64,000 bases of DNA from Burkholderia pseudomultivorans (GTDB taxonomy: Bacteria; Pseudomonadota; Gammaproteobacteria; Burkholderiales; Burkholderiaceae), in NCBI RefSeq assembly GCF_001718415.1, contig NZ_CP013378.1, forward strand, positions 4,340,001 through 4,404,000, in the 5' to 3' direction. The translations under genes were made by a program, and so were the position numbers. Under the pieces are notes generated by a model that saw only the letters and a list, made by a program, of their open reading frames with translations, searched no databases and had not been told where the DNA came from. Positions 29,308 through 37,917 of this stretch are shown here, one piece after another. The number at the start of each line of letters is the position of its first letter. The stretch's first letter is position 1.

Positions 29308-29887
29308 GTTCGGACGACTCGGAGGGCCGATACACCGTGCACGGGCGTCGGCAAGCGCGTGGGCGCAATCTTGGGGAAATCTGTTCTGTTACCAGGCGCG
29401 CGACTGTCCTGCATCGGGCCGGAGCGGGCGGGGACTCGCCACTCCGGGACGGGGACAGGGCCTGGCGGCACTCGGAGCCATCAGCACGATCGCGCGCGGC
29501 GCGCATGCCGTTCCGCCGCGGGATGGGCTGCGCGCGGCGACGGCGTCAATTCGGCGATCCGAGGGTGCCTCTGCATCTTCCGATCCTTGATTCAAAACGG
29601 AATTCTAACCCATGATCGGGTCACGCGTGACACGCCGGACAGCCCGTGGGGCTATCCCGCGAAGCCGCGCCAGTGCTGGCTCCCCGGGATTTCGCCTGAT
29701 CATTCGCCGCCCGGCCGGTCGGTAACCGGGCGGTTAAACCGGTAAAAACGCCGCTCCGGGCGCCCGAACCGTGCCGCGGCCGCACCTGCCGGCGCCGCGC
29801 AAGCGGCATGCCGCTTGCATGCGGCGGGACCCTTGGCGCTATCATTGATCCTTTACCGTCTGCTTCCGCATCGCACGCGAGCCCCCA
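29308..29887. other. 580-bp divergent intergenic region (no gene seen)
   Basis: Lies between the giant oxidoreductase and ilvA. No frame in it has gene-like content. A relatively AT-rich patch near 29580-29625 and the ilvA promoter candidate near 29815-29845 are the only signals. Short repeats of the type GGTAACCGGGCGGTTAAACC (29720-29742) are present but have no assigned role. Confidence 0.6.
29815..29845 (+). promoter_or_regulatory. Candidate ilvA-queF promoter
   Basis: TATCAT (29840-29845, five of six -10 bases) with TTGCAT (29815-29820) upstream at a 19-bp spacing, slightly long. Transcription would start near 29853, 35 bp before the ilvA ATG. Confidence 0.4.
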
Positions 29888-31411
29888 ATGGCCTCCCACG
29901 ACTACCTGAAGAAAATCCTCACCGCGCGCGTCTACGACGTCGCGATCGAGACGGAACTCGAACCCGCCCGCAACCTGTCGGCCCGGCTGCGCAACCCCGT
30001 GTACCTGAAGCGCGAGGACAACCAGCCGGTGTTCTCGTTCAAGCTGCGCGGCGCGTACAACAAGATGGCGCACATTCCGGCCGACGCGCTCGCGCGCGGC
30101 GTGATTACGGCGTCGGCCGGCAACCACGCGCAGGGCGTCGCGTTCTCGGCGGCCCGGATGGGCGTGAAGGCGGTGATCGTCGTGCCCGTCACGACGCCGC
30201 AGGTGAAGGTCGATGCGGTGCGCGCGCACGGCGGCCCGGGCGTCGAGGTGATCCAGGCCGGCGAATCGTACAGCGATGCGTATGCGCACGCGCTCAAGGT
30301 GCAGGAAGAGCGCGGCCTCACGTTCGTGCACCCGTTCGACGATCCGTACGTGATCGCGGGTCAGGGCACGATCGCGATGGAGATCCTGCGCCAGCACCAG
30401 GGTCCGATCCACGCGATCTTCGTGCCGATCGGCGGCGGCGGCCTCGCATCCGGCGTCGCCGCGTACGTGAAGGCGGTGCGTCCGGAGATCAAGGTGATCG
30501 GCGTGCAGGCCGAGGATTCGTGCGCGATGGCGCAGTCGCTCGAGGCCGGCAAGCGCGTCGAGCTCGCCGAGGTCGGCCTGTTCGCGGACGGCACCGCGGT
30601 GAAGCTCGTCGGCGAGGAAACCTTCCGGCTCTGCAGCGAATACCTCGACGGCGTCGTGACGGTCGACACCGACGCGCTCTGCGCGGCGATCAAGGACGTG
30701 TTCCAGGACACGCGCAGCGTGCTCGAGCCGTCTGGCGCGCTCGCGGTGGCCGGCGCGAAGCTGTATGCGGAACGCGAAGGGATCGAGAACCAGACGCTGG
30801 TCGCGGTCACGTCCGGCGCGAACATGAACTTCGACCGGATGCGCTTCGTCGCGGAACGCGCGGAAGTCGGCGAGGCGCGCGAGGCCGTGTTCGCGGTCAC
30901 GATTCCGGAGGAGCGCGGCAGCTTCAGGCGCTTCTGCTCGCTGGTCGGCGACCGCAACGTGACCGAGTTCAACTACCGGATCGCCGATGCGCAGTCCGCG
31001 CACATCTTCGTCGGCGTGCAGATCCGCCGCCGCGGCGAATCGGCGGAGATCGCCGCGAACTTCGAGTCGCACGGCTTCAGGACGGTCGACCTGACGCACG
31101 ACGAGCTGTCGAAGGAGCATATCCGCTACATGGTCGGCGGCCGCTCGCCGCTCGCGCTCGACGAGCGCCTGTTCCGCTTCGAATTCCCCGAGCGGCCGGG
31201 CGCGCTGATGAAGTTCCTGTCGTCGATGGCGCCGGACTGGAACATCAGCCTGTTCCACTACCGGAACCAGGGCGCGGACTACAGCTCGATCCTCGTCGGG
31301 CTGCAGGTGCCGCAGACCGATCACGCCGAGTTCGAACGCTTCCTCGCGGCGCTCGGCTATCCGTATGTCGAAGAGAGCGCCAACCCGGCGTACCGCCTCT
31401 TCCTGTCGTAA
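29888..31411 (+). CDS. ilvA: Biosynthetic threonine ammonia-lyase (threonine dehydratase) IlvA
   Basis: PLP enzyme of 507 residues that makes 2-oxobutanoate from threonine, the entry to isoleucine synthesis. The PLP Lys is in FSFKLRGAYNKM (Lys52) and the phosphate loop is GGGGLASGVAAY. ITASAGNHAQGVAFSAARMG is a family signature. The C-terminal third holds two ACT-like regulatory units (VFAVTIPEERGSFRRFCSLVG and RLFRFEFPERPGALMKFLSSM), so it should be isoleucine-inhibited and the biosynthetic, not catabolic, form. The SD before the ATG is weak. queF follows 12 bp downstream. Confidence 0.95.
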   Translation: MASHDYLKKILTARVYDVAIETELEPARNLSARLRNPVYLKREDNQPVFSFKLRGAYNKMAHIPADALARGVITASAGNHAQGVAFSAARMGVKAVIVVPVTTPQVKVDAVRAHGGPGVEVIQAGESYSDAYAHALKVQEERGLTFVHPFDDPYVIAGQGTIAMEILRQHQGPIHAIFVPIGGGGLASGVAAYVKAVRPEIKVIGVQAEDSCAMAQSLEAGKRVELAEVGLFADGTAVKLVGEETFRLCSEYLDGVVTVDTDALCAAIKDVFQDTRSVLEPSGALAVAGAKLYAEREGIENQTLVAVTSGANMNFDRMRFVAERAEVGEAREAVFAVTIPEERGSFRRFCSLVGDRNVTEFNYRIADAQSAHIFVGVQIRRRGESAEIAANFESHGFRTVDLTHDELSKEHIRYMVGGRSPLALDERLFRFEFPERPGALMKFLSSMAPDWNISLFHYRNQGADYSSILVGLQVPQTDHAEFERFLAALGYPYVEESANPAYRLFLS

Positions 31412-31423
31412 AGGCATCAAGCA

Positions 31424-32248
31424 ATGAACCCTGAACACTCCCCGCTCGGCAAGGCGACCGTCTACGCATCGCAATACGACGCGTCGCTGCTGTTCCCGAT
31501 CCCGCGCGCGGGCGCGCGCGAGCAGATCGGCATCACGGCGGCGCTGCCGTTCTTCGGCACCGACATCTGGAACGCGTACGAGCTGTCGTGGCTGAACGCG
31601 CGCGGCAAGCCGCAGGTCGCGGTCGCGACGTTCTACGTGCCGGCCGAATCGCCGAACATCGTCGAATCGAAGTCGTTCAAGCTGTATCTCGGCTCGTTCG
31701 CGCAATCGCGGTTCGATTCGGTCGACGCGGTGCGCGACGTGCTCAAGCGCGACGTGTCGGCGGCGTGCGGCGCGAGCGTGTCGGTGCAGCTGGTGTCGCC
31801 GCACGACTTCCGCAAGCTGGAGATGGACGAGCTCGATGGCTTGTCGCTCGACCGGCTCGACCTCGATGCCGACGTGTACGAACCCGATCCGACGCTGCTG
31901 TCGGCCGCCGAAGACGAAGCGCCGGTCGAGGAAACGCTCGTGTCGGACCTGCTGAAATCGAACTGCCCGGTGACGGGACAGCCGGACTGGGGCAGCGTGC
32001 AGATCCACTACGTCGGGCCGCAGATCGATCACGCGGGGCTGCTGCGCTACATCATCTCGTTCCGCAATCACACGGGCTTTCACGAGCAGTGCGTCGAGCG
32101 GATCTTTCTCGACATCCTGCATCGCTGCAAGCCGGTGAAGCTGGCCGTGTATGCGCGTTATACGCGCCGCGGCGGGCTCGACATCAATCCGTTCCGGACC
32201 AACTACAACCAGCCGATGCCGGATAACGCGCGGACCGCGCGGCAGTGA
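31424..32248 (+). CDS. queF: NADPH-dependent 7-cyano-7-deazaguanine reductase QueF, long type
   Basis: Reduces preQ0 to preQ1 in queuosine synthesis. This is the longer, two-half T-fold form (274 residues), as opposed to the single-domain short type. The NADPH motif is [12 protein letters not shown] (Glu81 onward), and the thioimide-forming Cys is in [12 protein letters not shown] (Cys181), with the proton donor Asp188 in the same motif; [14 protein letters not shown] follows. It sits 12 bp after ilvA with no functional tie; the pairing is probably just cotranscription. A perfect terminator follows. Confidence 0.96.
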   Translation: MNPEHSPLGKATVYASQYDASLLFPIPRAGAREQIGITAALPFFGTDIWNAYELSWLNARGKPQVAVATFYVPAESPNIVESKSFKLYLGSFAQSRFDSVDAVRDVLKRDVSAACGASVSVQLVSPHDFRKLEMDELDGLSLDRLDLDADVYEPDPTLLSAAEDEAPVEETLVSDLLKSNCPVTGQPDWGSVQIHYVGPQIDHAGLLRYIISFRNHTGFHEQCVERIFLDILHRCKPVKLAVYARYTRRGGLDINPFRTNYNQPMPDNARTARQ

Positions 32249-32268
32249 GGCGGGTGGCAAGCCAAACG

Positions 32269-32300
32269 AAACAGCCCGGTCGATTCGACCGGGCTGTTTT
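32269..32300. terminator. Bidirectional terminator between queF and ridA-type gene
   Basis: Fourteen-base perfect arms AAACAGCCCGGTCG and CGACCGGGCTGTTT around ATT, followed by T on the plus strand and preceded by A. It lies between two convergent genes. Confidence 0.9.
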
Positions 32301-32329
32301 CATTTCACTTGCGACAACGGCGCGCCGCC

Positions 32330-32716
32330 TTACTTCGCCGGCGCCTTGTACGCGATACAGTCGACCTCGACCTTGCAGTCGATCACCATGCTCGACTGCA
32401 CGCACGCGCGTGCCGGCGGATGCTCGCCGAAATACGAGACGAACACGCGGTTGAACGACGCGAAGTCGCGCGCGTCGTCGAGCCACACGCCGCAGCGCAC
32501 GACGTGCTCGAGGCCGTAGCCGGCTTCCTTCAGGATCGCGATCACGTTCTCGATCGCCTGCTTCGACTGCGTGACGATCCCGCCCTCGACGACCTCGCCG
32601 TTCACCATCGGCGTCTGGCCCGACACGTACAGCCAGCCGTCGGCCTCGACCGCACGCGCGAACGGCATCACCTGGCCGCCCGTGCCCTTCGCTTCGCCCA
32701 CGCCATATCGCTTCAT
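32330..32716 (-). CDS. RidA/YjgF-family protein
   Basis: A 128-residue single-domain protein of the Rid superfamily, members of which hydrolyse reactive enamine/imine intermediates made by PLP enzymes. The fold signature WLYVSGQTPMVNGEVVEGGIVTQSKQAIENVIAIL is present. The ATG at 32716 has GGAG upstream. It is 86 bp downstream of the D-aminoacylase in a leftward run with an RpiR regulator, and a PLP-dependent deaminase is transcribed divergently, an ideal source of imine substrate. Some RidA subgroups lack the catalytic Arg; the conserved catalytic Arg here would be the R in PPARACVQSS. Confidence 0.85.
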   Translation of the reverse strand: MKRYGVGEAKGTGGQVMPFARAVEADGWLYVSGQTPMVNGEVVEGGIVTQSKQAIENVIAILKEAGYGLEHVVRCGVWLDDARDFASFNRVFVSYFGEHPPARACVQSSMVIDCKVEVDCIAYKAPAK

Positions 32717-32802
32717 CGTTTCACTCCTCGTTTCAGTTCCGTTTCGGTTGCGAATGCGCACGCCGCAAGCAGCGCGCGCGGAATATCGGCAGCTCGGCGC
32801 GC

Positions 32803-34284
32803 TCAGAACGCGGCGTCGGCGCTCGCCGGCGCACGTTCGCCGCGCGCGACGAAGCCGCCCGCGCGTGCGCCGGTCGGCTGGCCGTTCTCGTAAGCGAGCA
32901 CGCCGTTCACCCAGACCGCGTCGATCCCGTGCGCGGGCTGCTGCGGCTTGTCGAACGTCGCCGCGTCGATCACGCGCGCCGGATCGAACAGCACGAGATC
33001 GGCGTGGTAGCCGACGTGCACCTCGCCGCGGCGCGCGAGCCCGTAGCGGCGCGCGGACAGCGACGTCATCTTGCGGATCGCCTCCTCGAGCGGCAGCAGG
33101 TTCGTGTCGCGCACGTAATGGCCGAGCACGCGCGGGAACGCACCCCACAACCGCGGGTGCGGCAGCGGATCGTTCGGCAGGCCGTCCGAGCCGACCATCG
33201 TCGCCGGATGCGACAGGATCCGGCGCACGTCGTCCTCGGACATGTTGTGATACACCGCGCCGGCCGGGCGAATGCGCTGCGCGGCTTCCTGCTCGGTCAC
33301 GCCCCAGTCGGCGGCGATCGCCTTCAGCAGCCGCCCCGCGACTTCCGGATGCGGCTCGGACCATGTGATCGTGATGTCGATGTCGCCCGTCACCTGCTTC
33401 AGGTCGAGCGTCGACGAGCTGCGGCTGTACGGATAGCAGTCGCAGCCGACCGGCTGGTAGCGGCGCGCGCCGTCGAGCGACGCGAGCACCTCGGTGCTGC
33501 GCCCCCAGTTCGACGGACCCGCGCATTTCAGGTGCGAGATCACGACCGGCACGCGCGCGTGGCGGCCGACCTGGTACGCCTCTTCCATCGCGTCGAGGAT
33601 CGCGTCGAACTCGGTGCGCATGTGCGACGTATACAGCGCGCCCGCGTTCGCGAGCGGCTCCGCGAGCGCCATCACTTCCTCGGCGGGCGCCGCGAACGCG
33701 GAGCCGTAAGCCAGGCCCGACGACAGCCCGAGCGCGCCGTTCGCGAGCGCCTCCTCGAGCTGCGCGCGCATCGCGGCAATCTCGCTGTCGGTGGCCGCGC
33801 GATCGAGGCGATCCATCTGGTTGTTGCGCAGCGCCGTGTGCCCGATCAGCGCGGCGACGTTCACCGCCGGCCGTGCATCGTTCACGGCCGCGACATAGTC
33901 GGCGAAGGTCGGATAGCGGAACGCGTCGCGCTCGCCGAGCAGGTTCATCGGGTCGGGCGGATCGCCCGCGAGCGTGACCGGCGACGCGCTGATCCCGCAG
34001 TTGCCGACGATCACCGTCGTCACGCCCTGCGAGATCTTCGGCAGCATCTGCGGCGCGCGGATCACGTGCGTGTCGTCGTGCGTGTGCACGTCGACGAAGC
34101 CCGGCGCGAGCGCACGGCCGTTCGCATCGACGACGGTCTCGGCGAGCCAGTTCGACAGGTTGCCGATCGCCGCGATCACGCCGTTGCGGATCGCGACATC
34201 GCGCGTGACGGGCGGCGCGCCGGTGCCGTCGTACAGTTGCGCGCCAATGATCAGCGTATCGGCCGCTTCGGGATGCGAATGCAT
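32803..34284 (-). CDS. N-acyl-D-amino-acid deacylase (D-aminoacylase)
   Basis: An amidohydrolase-fold enzyme of 493 residues that releases D-amino acids from N-acyl forms. The zinc site is PGFVDVHTHDDTH (His67, His69), and the metal-bridging Cys is in IVGNCGISASP (Cys96), which separates D-aminoacylase from dihydroorotase-type enzymes. Later motifs SGLAYGSAFAAPAEE, TSHMRTEFD and VGSDGLPND carry further metal/substrate residues; the C-terminus shows the usual DLVLFDPARV beta strand. The rpiR stop codon lies 2 bp upstream, and ridA is downstream, so these three form one leftward operon. Confidence 0.9.
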   Translation of the reverse strand: MHSHPEAADTLIIGAQLYDGTGAPPVTRDVAIRNGVIAAIGNLSNWLAETVVDANGRALAPGFVDVHTHDDTHVIRAPQMLPKISQGVTTVIVGNCGISASPVTLAGDPPDPMNLLGERDAFRYPTFADYVAAVNDARPAVNVAALIGHTALRNNQMDRLDRAATDSEIAAMRAQLEEALANGALGLSSGLAYGSAFAAPAEEVMALAEPLANAGALYTSHMRTEFDAILDAMEEAYQVGRHARVPVVISHLKCAGPSNWGRSTEVLASLDGARRYQPVGCDCYPYSRSSSTLDLKQVTGDIDITITWSEPHPEVAGRLLKAIAADWGVTEQEAAQRIRPAGAVYHNMSEDDVRRILSHPATMVGSDGLPNDPLPHPRLWGAFPRVLGHYVRDTNLLPLEEAIRKMTSLSARRYGLARRGEVHVGYHADLVLFDPARVIDAATFDKPQQPAHGIDAVWVNGVLAYENGQPTGARAGGFVARGERAPASADAAF

Positions 34285-34286
34285 GG

Positions 34287-35225
34287 TCAGTCTCCTACCG
34301 GTTGACGGTCGCCGCCGCCGCGATGCGCATCGAGCGCATGCTTGATGCGACGCAGCGATTCCCGGCCCGCGTCGCCGAGCCGCAGTGCGACTCCGGTCAC
34401 GAGCACGTCGATCGCCATCATCATCGCGTAGCGCGATGTCGACGGCTTGTAGATGAAATCGGTTTCGAACGCGACGACCGGGATCAGGTGGTCGGCAAGC
34501 TTCGCGAGCGGCGAGGCGGGCGCGGTGACGGCGATCAGCGTCGCGCCGTAGCGCTTCGCGAGACGGCAGCTCTCGAGCAGTTCCGGCACGCGCCCGCTGA
34601 CCGACAGCGCGACGACGACCGCGTCGCGCGACAGCGTCGCGGACACCATCCGCTGCAGCAGGCTGTCCTGGTACGACGCGACCGGCCGGCCGAAGCGCAC
34701 GAGCCGGAAACGCAGTTCGTCGGCCAGCGCGGTCGAGCCGCCGCCCTGCCCGTACACGTAGATCATCTTCGCGGCGGCGAGCCGGTCGGCCGCCGCGTCG
34801 AACGAGGTGTTGCGCAGCAGCTGGTGGTTGTGCGCGAGCGCCACGCGAATCTCGTCGTAGACGACCGATGCGGGGCTCGCGTCGTCCGCGGGCGTGTCTT
34901 CGGCCGGCACGAAAAAGCGCTGGCCGACGGCCGCCGCCTGCGCAACGAGCAGCTTCAGTTCGCGCACGTCGCGGCAGCCGACCGCCTTCGCGAAGCGCGT
35001 GACCGTCGCGACGCTGACTTCCGCGTCGCGCGCAAGCGCGCCGATGCTCGCGTGCGCGGCGCGCGCGAGATCGGCAAGGATGAACGCGGCAACCTTGCGC
35101 TCGGCTTCACGCAATTCGGGCGCGCATTCGGCGATCCGCGCGACGATGTCGAGGACCGGTGGCGCGACCGGCGCCGGCTCGGGCGTGGCTGCCTGCGTAA
35201 CGGTGGGGGTGGCGCGCGTATTCAT
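34287..35225 (-). CDS. MurR/RpiR-family regulator of the D-amino-acid module
   Basis: A 312-residue regulator with an N-terminal RpiR-type helix-turn-helix (APELREAERKVAAFILADL...SIGALARDAEVSVATVTRFAKAVGC) and a C-terminal SIS sugar/ligand-binding domain (IYVYGQGGGSTALADELRFRL; VVVALSVSGRVPELLE). The start is placed at MNTRATPT, since the longer frame would begin within a perfect inverted repeat (35251-35269) that looks like its operator. RpiR proteins also control D-amino-acid genes in other bacteria. It heads the rpiR-D-aminoacylase-ridA operon and likely controls the divergent deaminase gene too. Confidence 0.85.
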   Translation of the reverse strand: MNTRATPTVTQAATPEPAPVAPPVLDIVARIAECAPELREAERKVAAFILADLARAAHASIGALARDAEVSVATVTRFAKAVGCRDVRELKLLVAQAAAVGQRFFVPAEDTPADDASPASVVYDEIRVALAHNHQLLRNTSFDAAADRLAAAKMIYVYGQGGGSTALADELRFRLVRFGRPVASYQDSLLQRMVSATLSRDAVVVALSVSGRVPELLESCRLAKRYGATLIAVTAPASPLAKLADHLIPVVAFETDFIYKPSTSRYAMMMAIDVLVTGVALRLGDAGRESLRRIKHALDAHRGGGDRQPVGD

Positions 35226-35250
35226 CTGCGGAAAAAGGGTGCGAGGCTTG

Positions 35251-35269
35251 ATGTTACTAAATAACATCA
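35251..35269. promoter_or_regulatory. Inverted repeat, probable RpiR operator
   Basis: Perfect seven-base arms GATGTTA and TAACATC around CTAAA, in the gap between the rpiR start and the divergent PLP-enzyme gene. The spacing, AT content and location between divergent genes fit a regulator binding site. Confidence 0.6.
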
Positions 35270-35345
35270 CCGCGCCGATGCTACTTTCTGTACCATCTGC
35301 ATGTCAACTTCAGTGCAATGCATAGTGATGATGGAGCGGGATGAC

Positions 35346-36626
35346 ATGAAAGTTACAAACTATCAGGAACCGGCGATCGACCCACTGGGCAAGGGCCTCG
35401 GCAATCTGCCGAGCGCGAGCGTGCCGCTCGACGACGCGGGCCGCCTCGAGTGGAACCTGCTCGCGGAAGACGTCAGCCTGCCGGCCGCGGTGCTGTACGA
35501 GGAGCGCATCGAGCACAACCTGAACTGGATGCAGGCGTTCGTCCAGCAGTATGGCGTCCAGTTTGCGCCGCACGGCAAGACGACGATGGCCCCGCAGCTG
35601 TTCCGCCGCCAGCTCGCCGCGGGCGCATGGGGCATCACGCTCGCGACCGCGCATCAGACGCAGGCCGCGTACCACGGCGGCGTGCGCCGCGTGCTGCTCG
35701 CGAACCAGCTCGTCGGCCGCCAGAACATGACGATCATCGCGGGTCTGCTGTCCGATCCGGACTTCGAGTTCTACTGCCTCGTCGATTCCGCCGACAGCGT
35801 CGACCAGCTCGGCCGCTTCTTCGGCGACGCGAAGAAGTCGCTGAACGTGCTGCTCGAGCTCGGCGTGCCGGGCGGCCGCACCGGCGTGCGCGACGCCGCG
35901 CAGCGCGAGGCCGTGCTCGGCGCGCTGGCGCGCTATCCGGACACGCTGAAGCTGGCCGGCATCGAACTCTACGAAGGCGTGCTGAAGGAAGAAGGCGAGA
36001 TCCGCGCGTTCCTGCAGGATGCGGTCGCGCTCACGCGCGAGCTCGCCGCCGCGGGCCGCTTCGCGCGCACGCCGGCGATCCTGTCCGGCGCCGGCTCGGC
36101 GTGGTACGACGTGGTCGCGGAGGAATTCGCGAAGGCCGCCGACGCGGGCTTCGCGGAAGTCGTGCTGCGCCCGGGCTGCTACCTGACGCACGACGTCGGC
36201 ATCTACAAGAAAGCGCAGACCGACGTGTTTGCGCGCAACCCGATCGCGCGCCGGATGGGCGAAGGGCTGCTGCCCGCGCTGCAGCTGTGGGCATACGTTC
36301 AGTCGGTGCCGGAAGCCGACCGCGCGATCGTCGCGCTCGGCAAGCGCGACGCGGCGTTCGATGCGGGCCTGCCGGAGCCGGCGCGGCATTTCCGTCCGGG
36401 CCGCGACAGCGCACCGCGCGACGTCGCCGCAGGCGAAGGCTGGGCCGTCACCGGGATGATGGATCAGCACGCGTACCTGCAGATCCCGCCGGGCGCGGAC
36501 GTGAAGGTCGGCGACATGGTCGCGTTCGACATCTCGCATCCGTGCCTGACGTTCGACAAGTGGCGCCAGCTGCTCGTGCTCGACCCGCAGTTCCGCGTGA
36601 CGGGCGTGATCGAAACATTCTTCTGA
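35346..36626 (+). CDS. D-serine-deaminase-like PLP enzyme (DSD1/alanine-racemase N-domain family)
   Basis: A fold-type III PLP enzyme of 426 residues, like eukaryotic D-serine dehydratase and bacterial D-threo-amino-acid deaminases. The PLP Lys is in [12 protein letters not shown] (Lys78). The C-terminal metal-dependent domain has a His in [10 protein letters not shown] and a Cys in [11 protein letters not shown], the zinc pair required for deamination in this family. The start MKVTNYQEP is chosen; GGAG lies 8-12 bases upstream, and earlier ATGs at 35301 and 35331 are weaker. It diverges from the rpiR-D-aminoacylase-ridA operon, so the module would deacylate, deaminate and detoxify D-amino acids. 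Exact substrate is unknown. Confidence 0.85.
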   Translation: MKVTNYQEPAIDPLGKGLGNLPSASVPLDDAGRLEWNLLAEDVSLPAAVLYEERIEHNLNWMQAFVQQYGVQFAPHGKTTMAPQLFRRQLAAGAWGITLATAHQTQAAYHGGVRRVLLANQLVGRQNMTIIAGLLSDPDFEFYCLVDSADSVDQLGRFFGDAKKSLNVLLELGVPGGRTGVRDAAQREAVLGALARYPDTLKLAGIELYEGVLKEEGEIRAFLQDAVALTRELAAAGRFARTPAILSGAGSAWYDVVAEEFAKAADAGFAEVVLRPGCYLTHDVGIYKKAQTDVFARNPIARRMGEGLLPALQLWAYVQSVPEADRAIVALGKRDAAFDAGLPEPARHFRPGRDSAPRDVAAGEGWAVTGMMDQHAYLQIPPGADVKVGDMVAFDISHPCLTFDKWRQLLVLDPQFRVTGVIETFF

Positions 36627-36768
36627 TGCACCGCGCGCGACCGCGCCGCCGCCCTGGCGGCGGCCGTCACGCGCGCTTCAAGCTGCCGGAGTACACTGCC
36701 GGTTCGTCCTCGGGGCCGCGTTCGCCCGTGCCCGCACGGGTCGTCGCGCCCCTTCAATGGAGAAAGCC

Positions 36769-37350
36769 ATGGCAGCGAAGAAGATCCTGTTCCTGACCGG
36801 CGATTTCGCCGAAGACTACGAAACGATGGTGCCGTTCCAGGCGCTGCAGGCCGTCGGCCATCATGTCGACGCCGTGTGCCCGGGCAAGCGCGCGGGCGAC
36901 AAGATCAAGACCGCGATCCACGATTTCGAGGGCGACCAGACCTATACCGAGAAGCCCGGCCACCAGTTCACGCTCAATGCGACCTTCGACGACGTCGACG
37001 CGTCCGGCTACGACGCGCTCGCGATCGCCGGCGGCCGCGCGCCCGAATATCTGCGTCTCGACGCCAAGGTGATCGCGCTGGTGCGCGCGTTCGCCGAGGC
37101 CGGCAAGCCGATCGCCGCGATCTGCCATGCGGCGCAGCTGCTCGCGGCCGCCGACGTGATCCGCGGCAAGCGCATCTCGGCCTACCCGGCCTGCGCCCCC
37201 GAAGTGAAGCTCGCGGGCGGCGAGTACGCGGACATCCCGGTCGATGCGGCCGTGACCGATGCGCCGTTCGTCACCGCGCCCGCGTGGCCTGCGCATCCGG
37301 CATGGCTGTCGCAGTTCCTCGCGTTGCTGGGCACGCGCATCGAGCTGTAA
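36769..37350 (+). CDS. DJ-1/PfpI-family protein
   Basis: A 193-residue protein of the glutamine-amidotransferase-like DJ-1/PfpI group, members of which act as proteases, glyoxalases or chaperones. The reactive Cys is in [17 protein letters not shown] (Cys119) on the nucleophile elbow, and the conserved Glu is near residue 17 in [10 protein letters not shown]. The ATG at 36769 has GGAG upstream; one at 36757 does not. It is 142 bp after the deaminase gene with a GC hairpin (36645-36664) between, so it may be a separate unit. Activity is not predictable. Confidence 0.85.
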   Translation: MAAKKILFLTGDFAEDYETMVPFQALQAVGHHVDAVCPGKRAGDKIKTAIHDFEGDQTYTEKPGHQFTLNATFDDVDASGYDALAIAGGRAPEYLRLDAKVIALVRAFAEAGKPIAAICHAAQLLAAADVIRGKRISAYPACAPEVKLAGGEYADIPVDAAVTDAPFVTAPAWPAHPAWLSQFLALLGTRIEL

Positions 37351-37440
37351 ACCAGGATTGAAACGACGCGGATCGGCGCGCGGGCCGGCAAGCCTGCCGC
37401 CGAGCGCTGCGCGGCCGCCGCTTCCGGCGTCGCGCGCGCT

Positions 37441-37917
37441 TCAGCGCGCGGCCGGCGGCGCCGAGCCGACCTCCGCGATCTTCGACTCCAGCATCGCGAG
37501 CGCCCCCGACAGCGCGCCGAGCACGTCGTCGGGCAACTGCGCCATCGTCTGTTCGAGAAACGCCTTGCGGCGCGGCAGGCACGCGTCGAACGCCGCGCGG
37601 CCGGCGACGGTCAGCGTCACGTTGGTCACGCGGTTGTCGCGCGCATCCGACGCGCGCTCGATCCAGCCGAGCGCATCGAGCGCCTTCAGCTGGCGCGTCA
37701 GCGCACCCGGATCGATGCGCAGCACCTCGACGAGCCGCTTCTGCGACGCATGCCCGTCCATCGTGTGCAGCGCAACCATGATGCGCCAGCGCGGCATCGG
37801 CTGCCCGACGTGCGCTTCGAACGCGGTCATGAACGCGCGATACGTGCGTCCGAATTGCTGCAAGATCGCGACGCGGTCCTGTTCTTCCATGCGCTGAATT
37901 CGTTTCCGTACAATCAT
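37441..37917 (-). CDS. MarR-family regulator coupled to an EmrB-type exporter
   Basis: A winged-helix regulator of 158 residues (helix-turn-helix around HASQKRLVEVLRIDPGALTRQLKALDALGWIER; wing DARDNRVTNVTLT). The ATG at 37917 overlaps the exporter stop (ATGA), so both are probably translated together; an internal ATG at 37890 (MEEQDRVAIL) is an alternative. Despite being downstream of the exporter gene, it is in the same leftward operon and should repress it. Inverted repeats at the exporter promoter (39527-39555) are likely targets. Confidence 0.85.
   Translation of the reverse strand: MIVRKRIQRMEEQDRVAILQQFGRTYRAFMTAFEAHVGQPMPRWRIMVALHTMDGHASQKRLVEVLRIDPGALTRQLKALDALGWIERASDARDNRVTNVTLTVAGRAAFDACLPRRKAFLEQTMAQLPDDVLGALSGALAMLESKIAEVGSAPPAAR

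Noticed and set aside
24754..29745. 1663-residue plus-strand open frame
   Set aside because: It is antisense to HIT, DUF971 and the giant FAD/FeS gene; composition is Arg/Ala/Val repeats typical of shadow frames in GC-rich DNA, with no domain or SD.
36645..36664. GC-rich hairpin after the deaminase gene as terminator
   Set aside because: Nine-base arms but no T-run on the coding strand; could be a weak or factor-assisted stop only.
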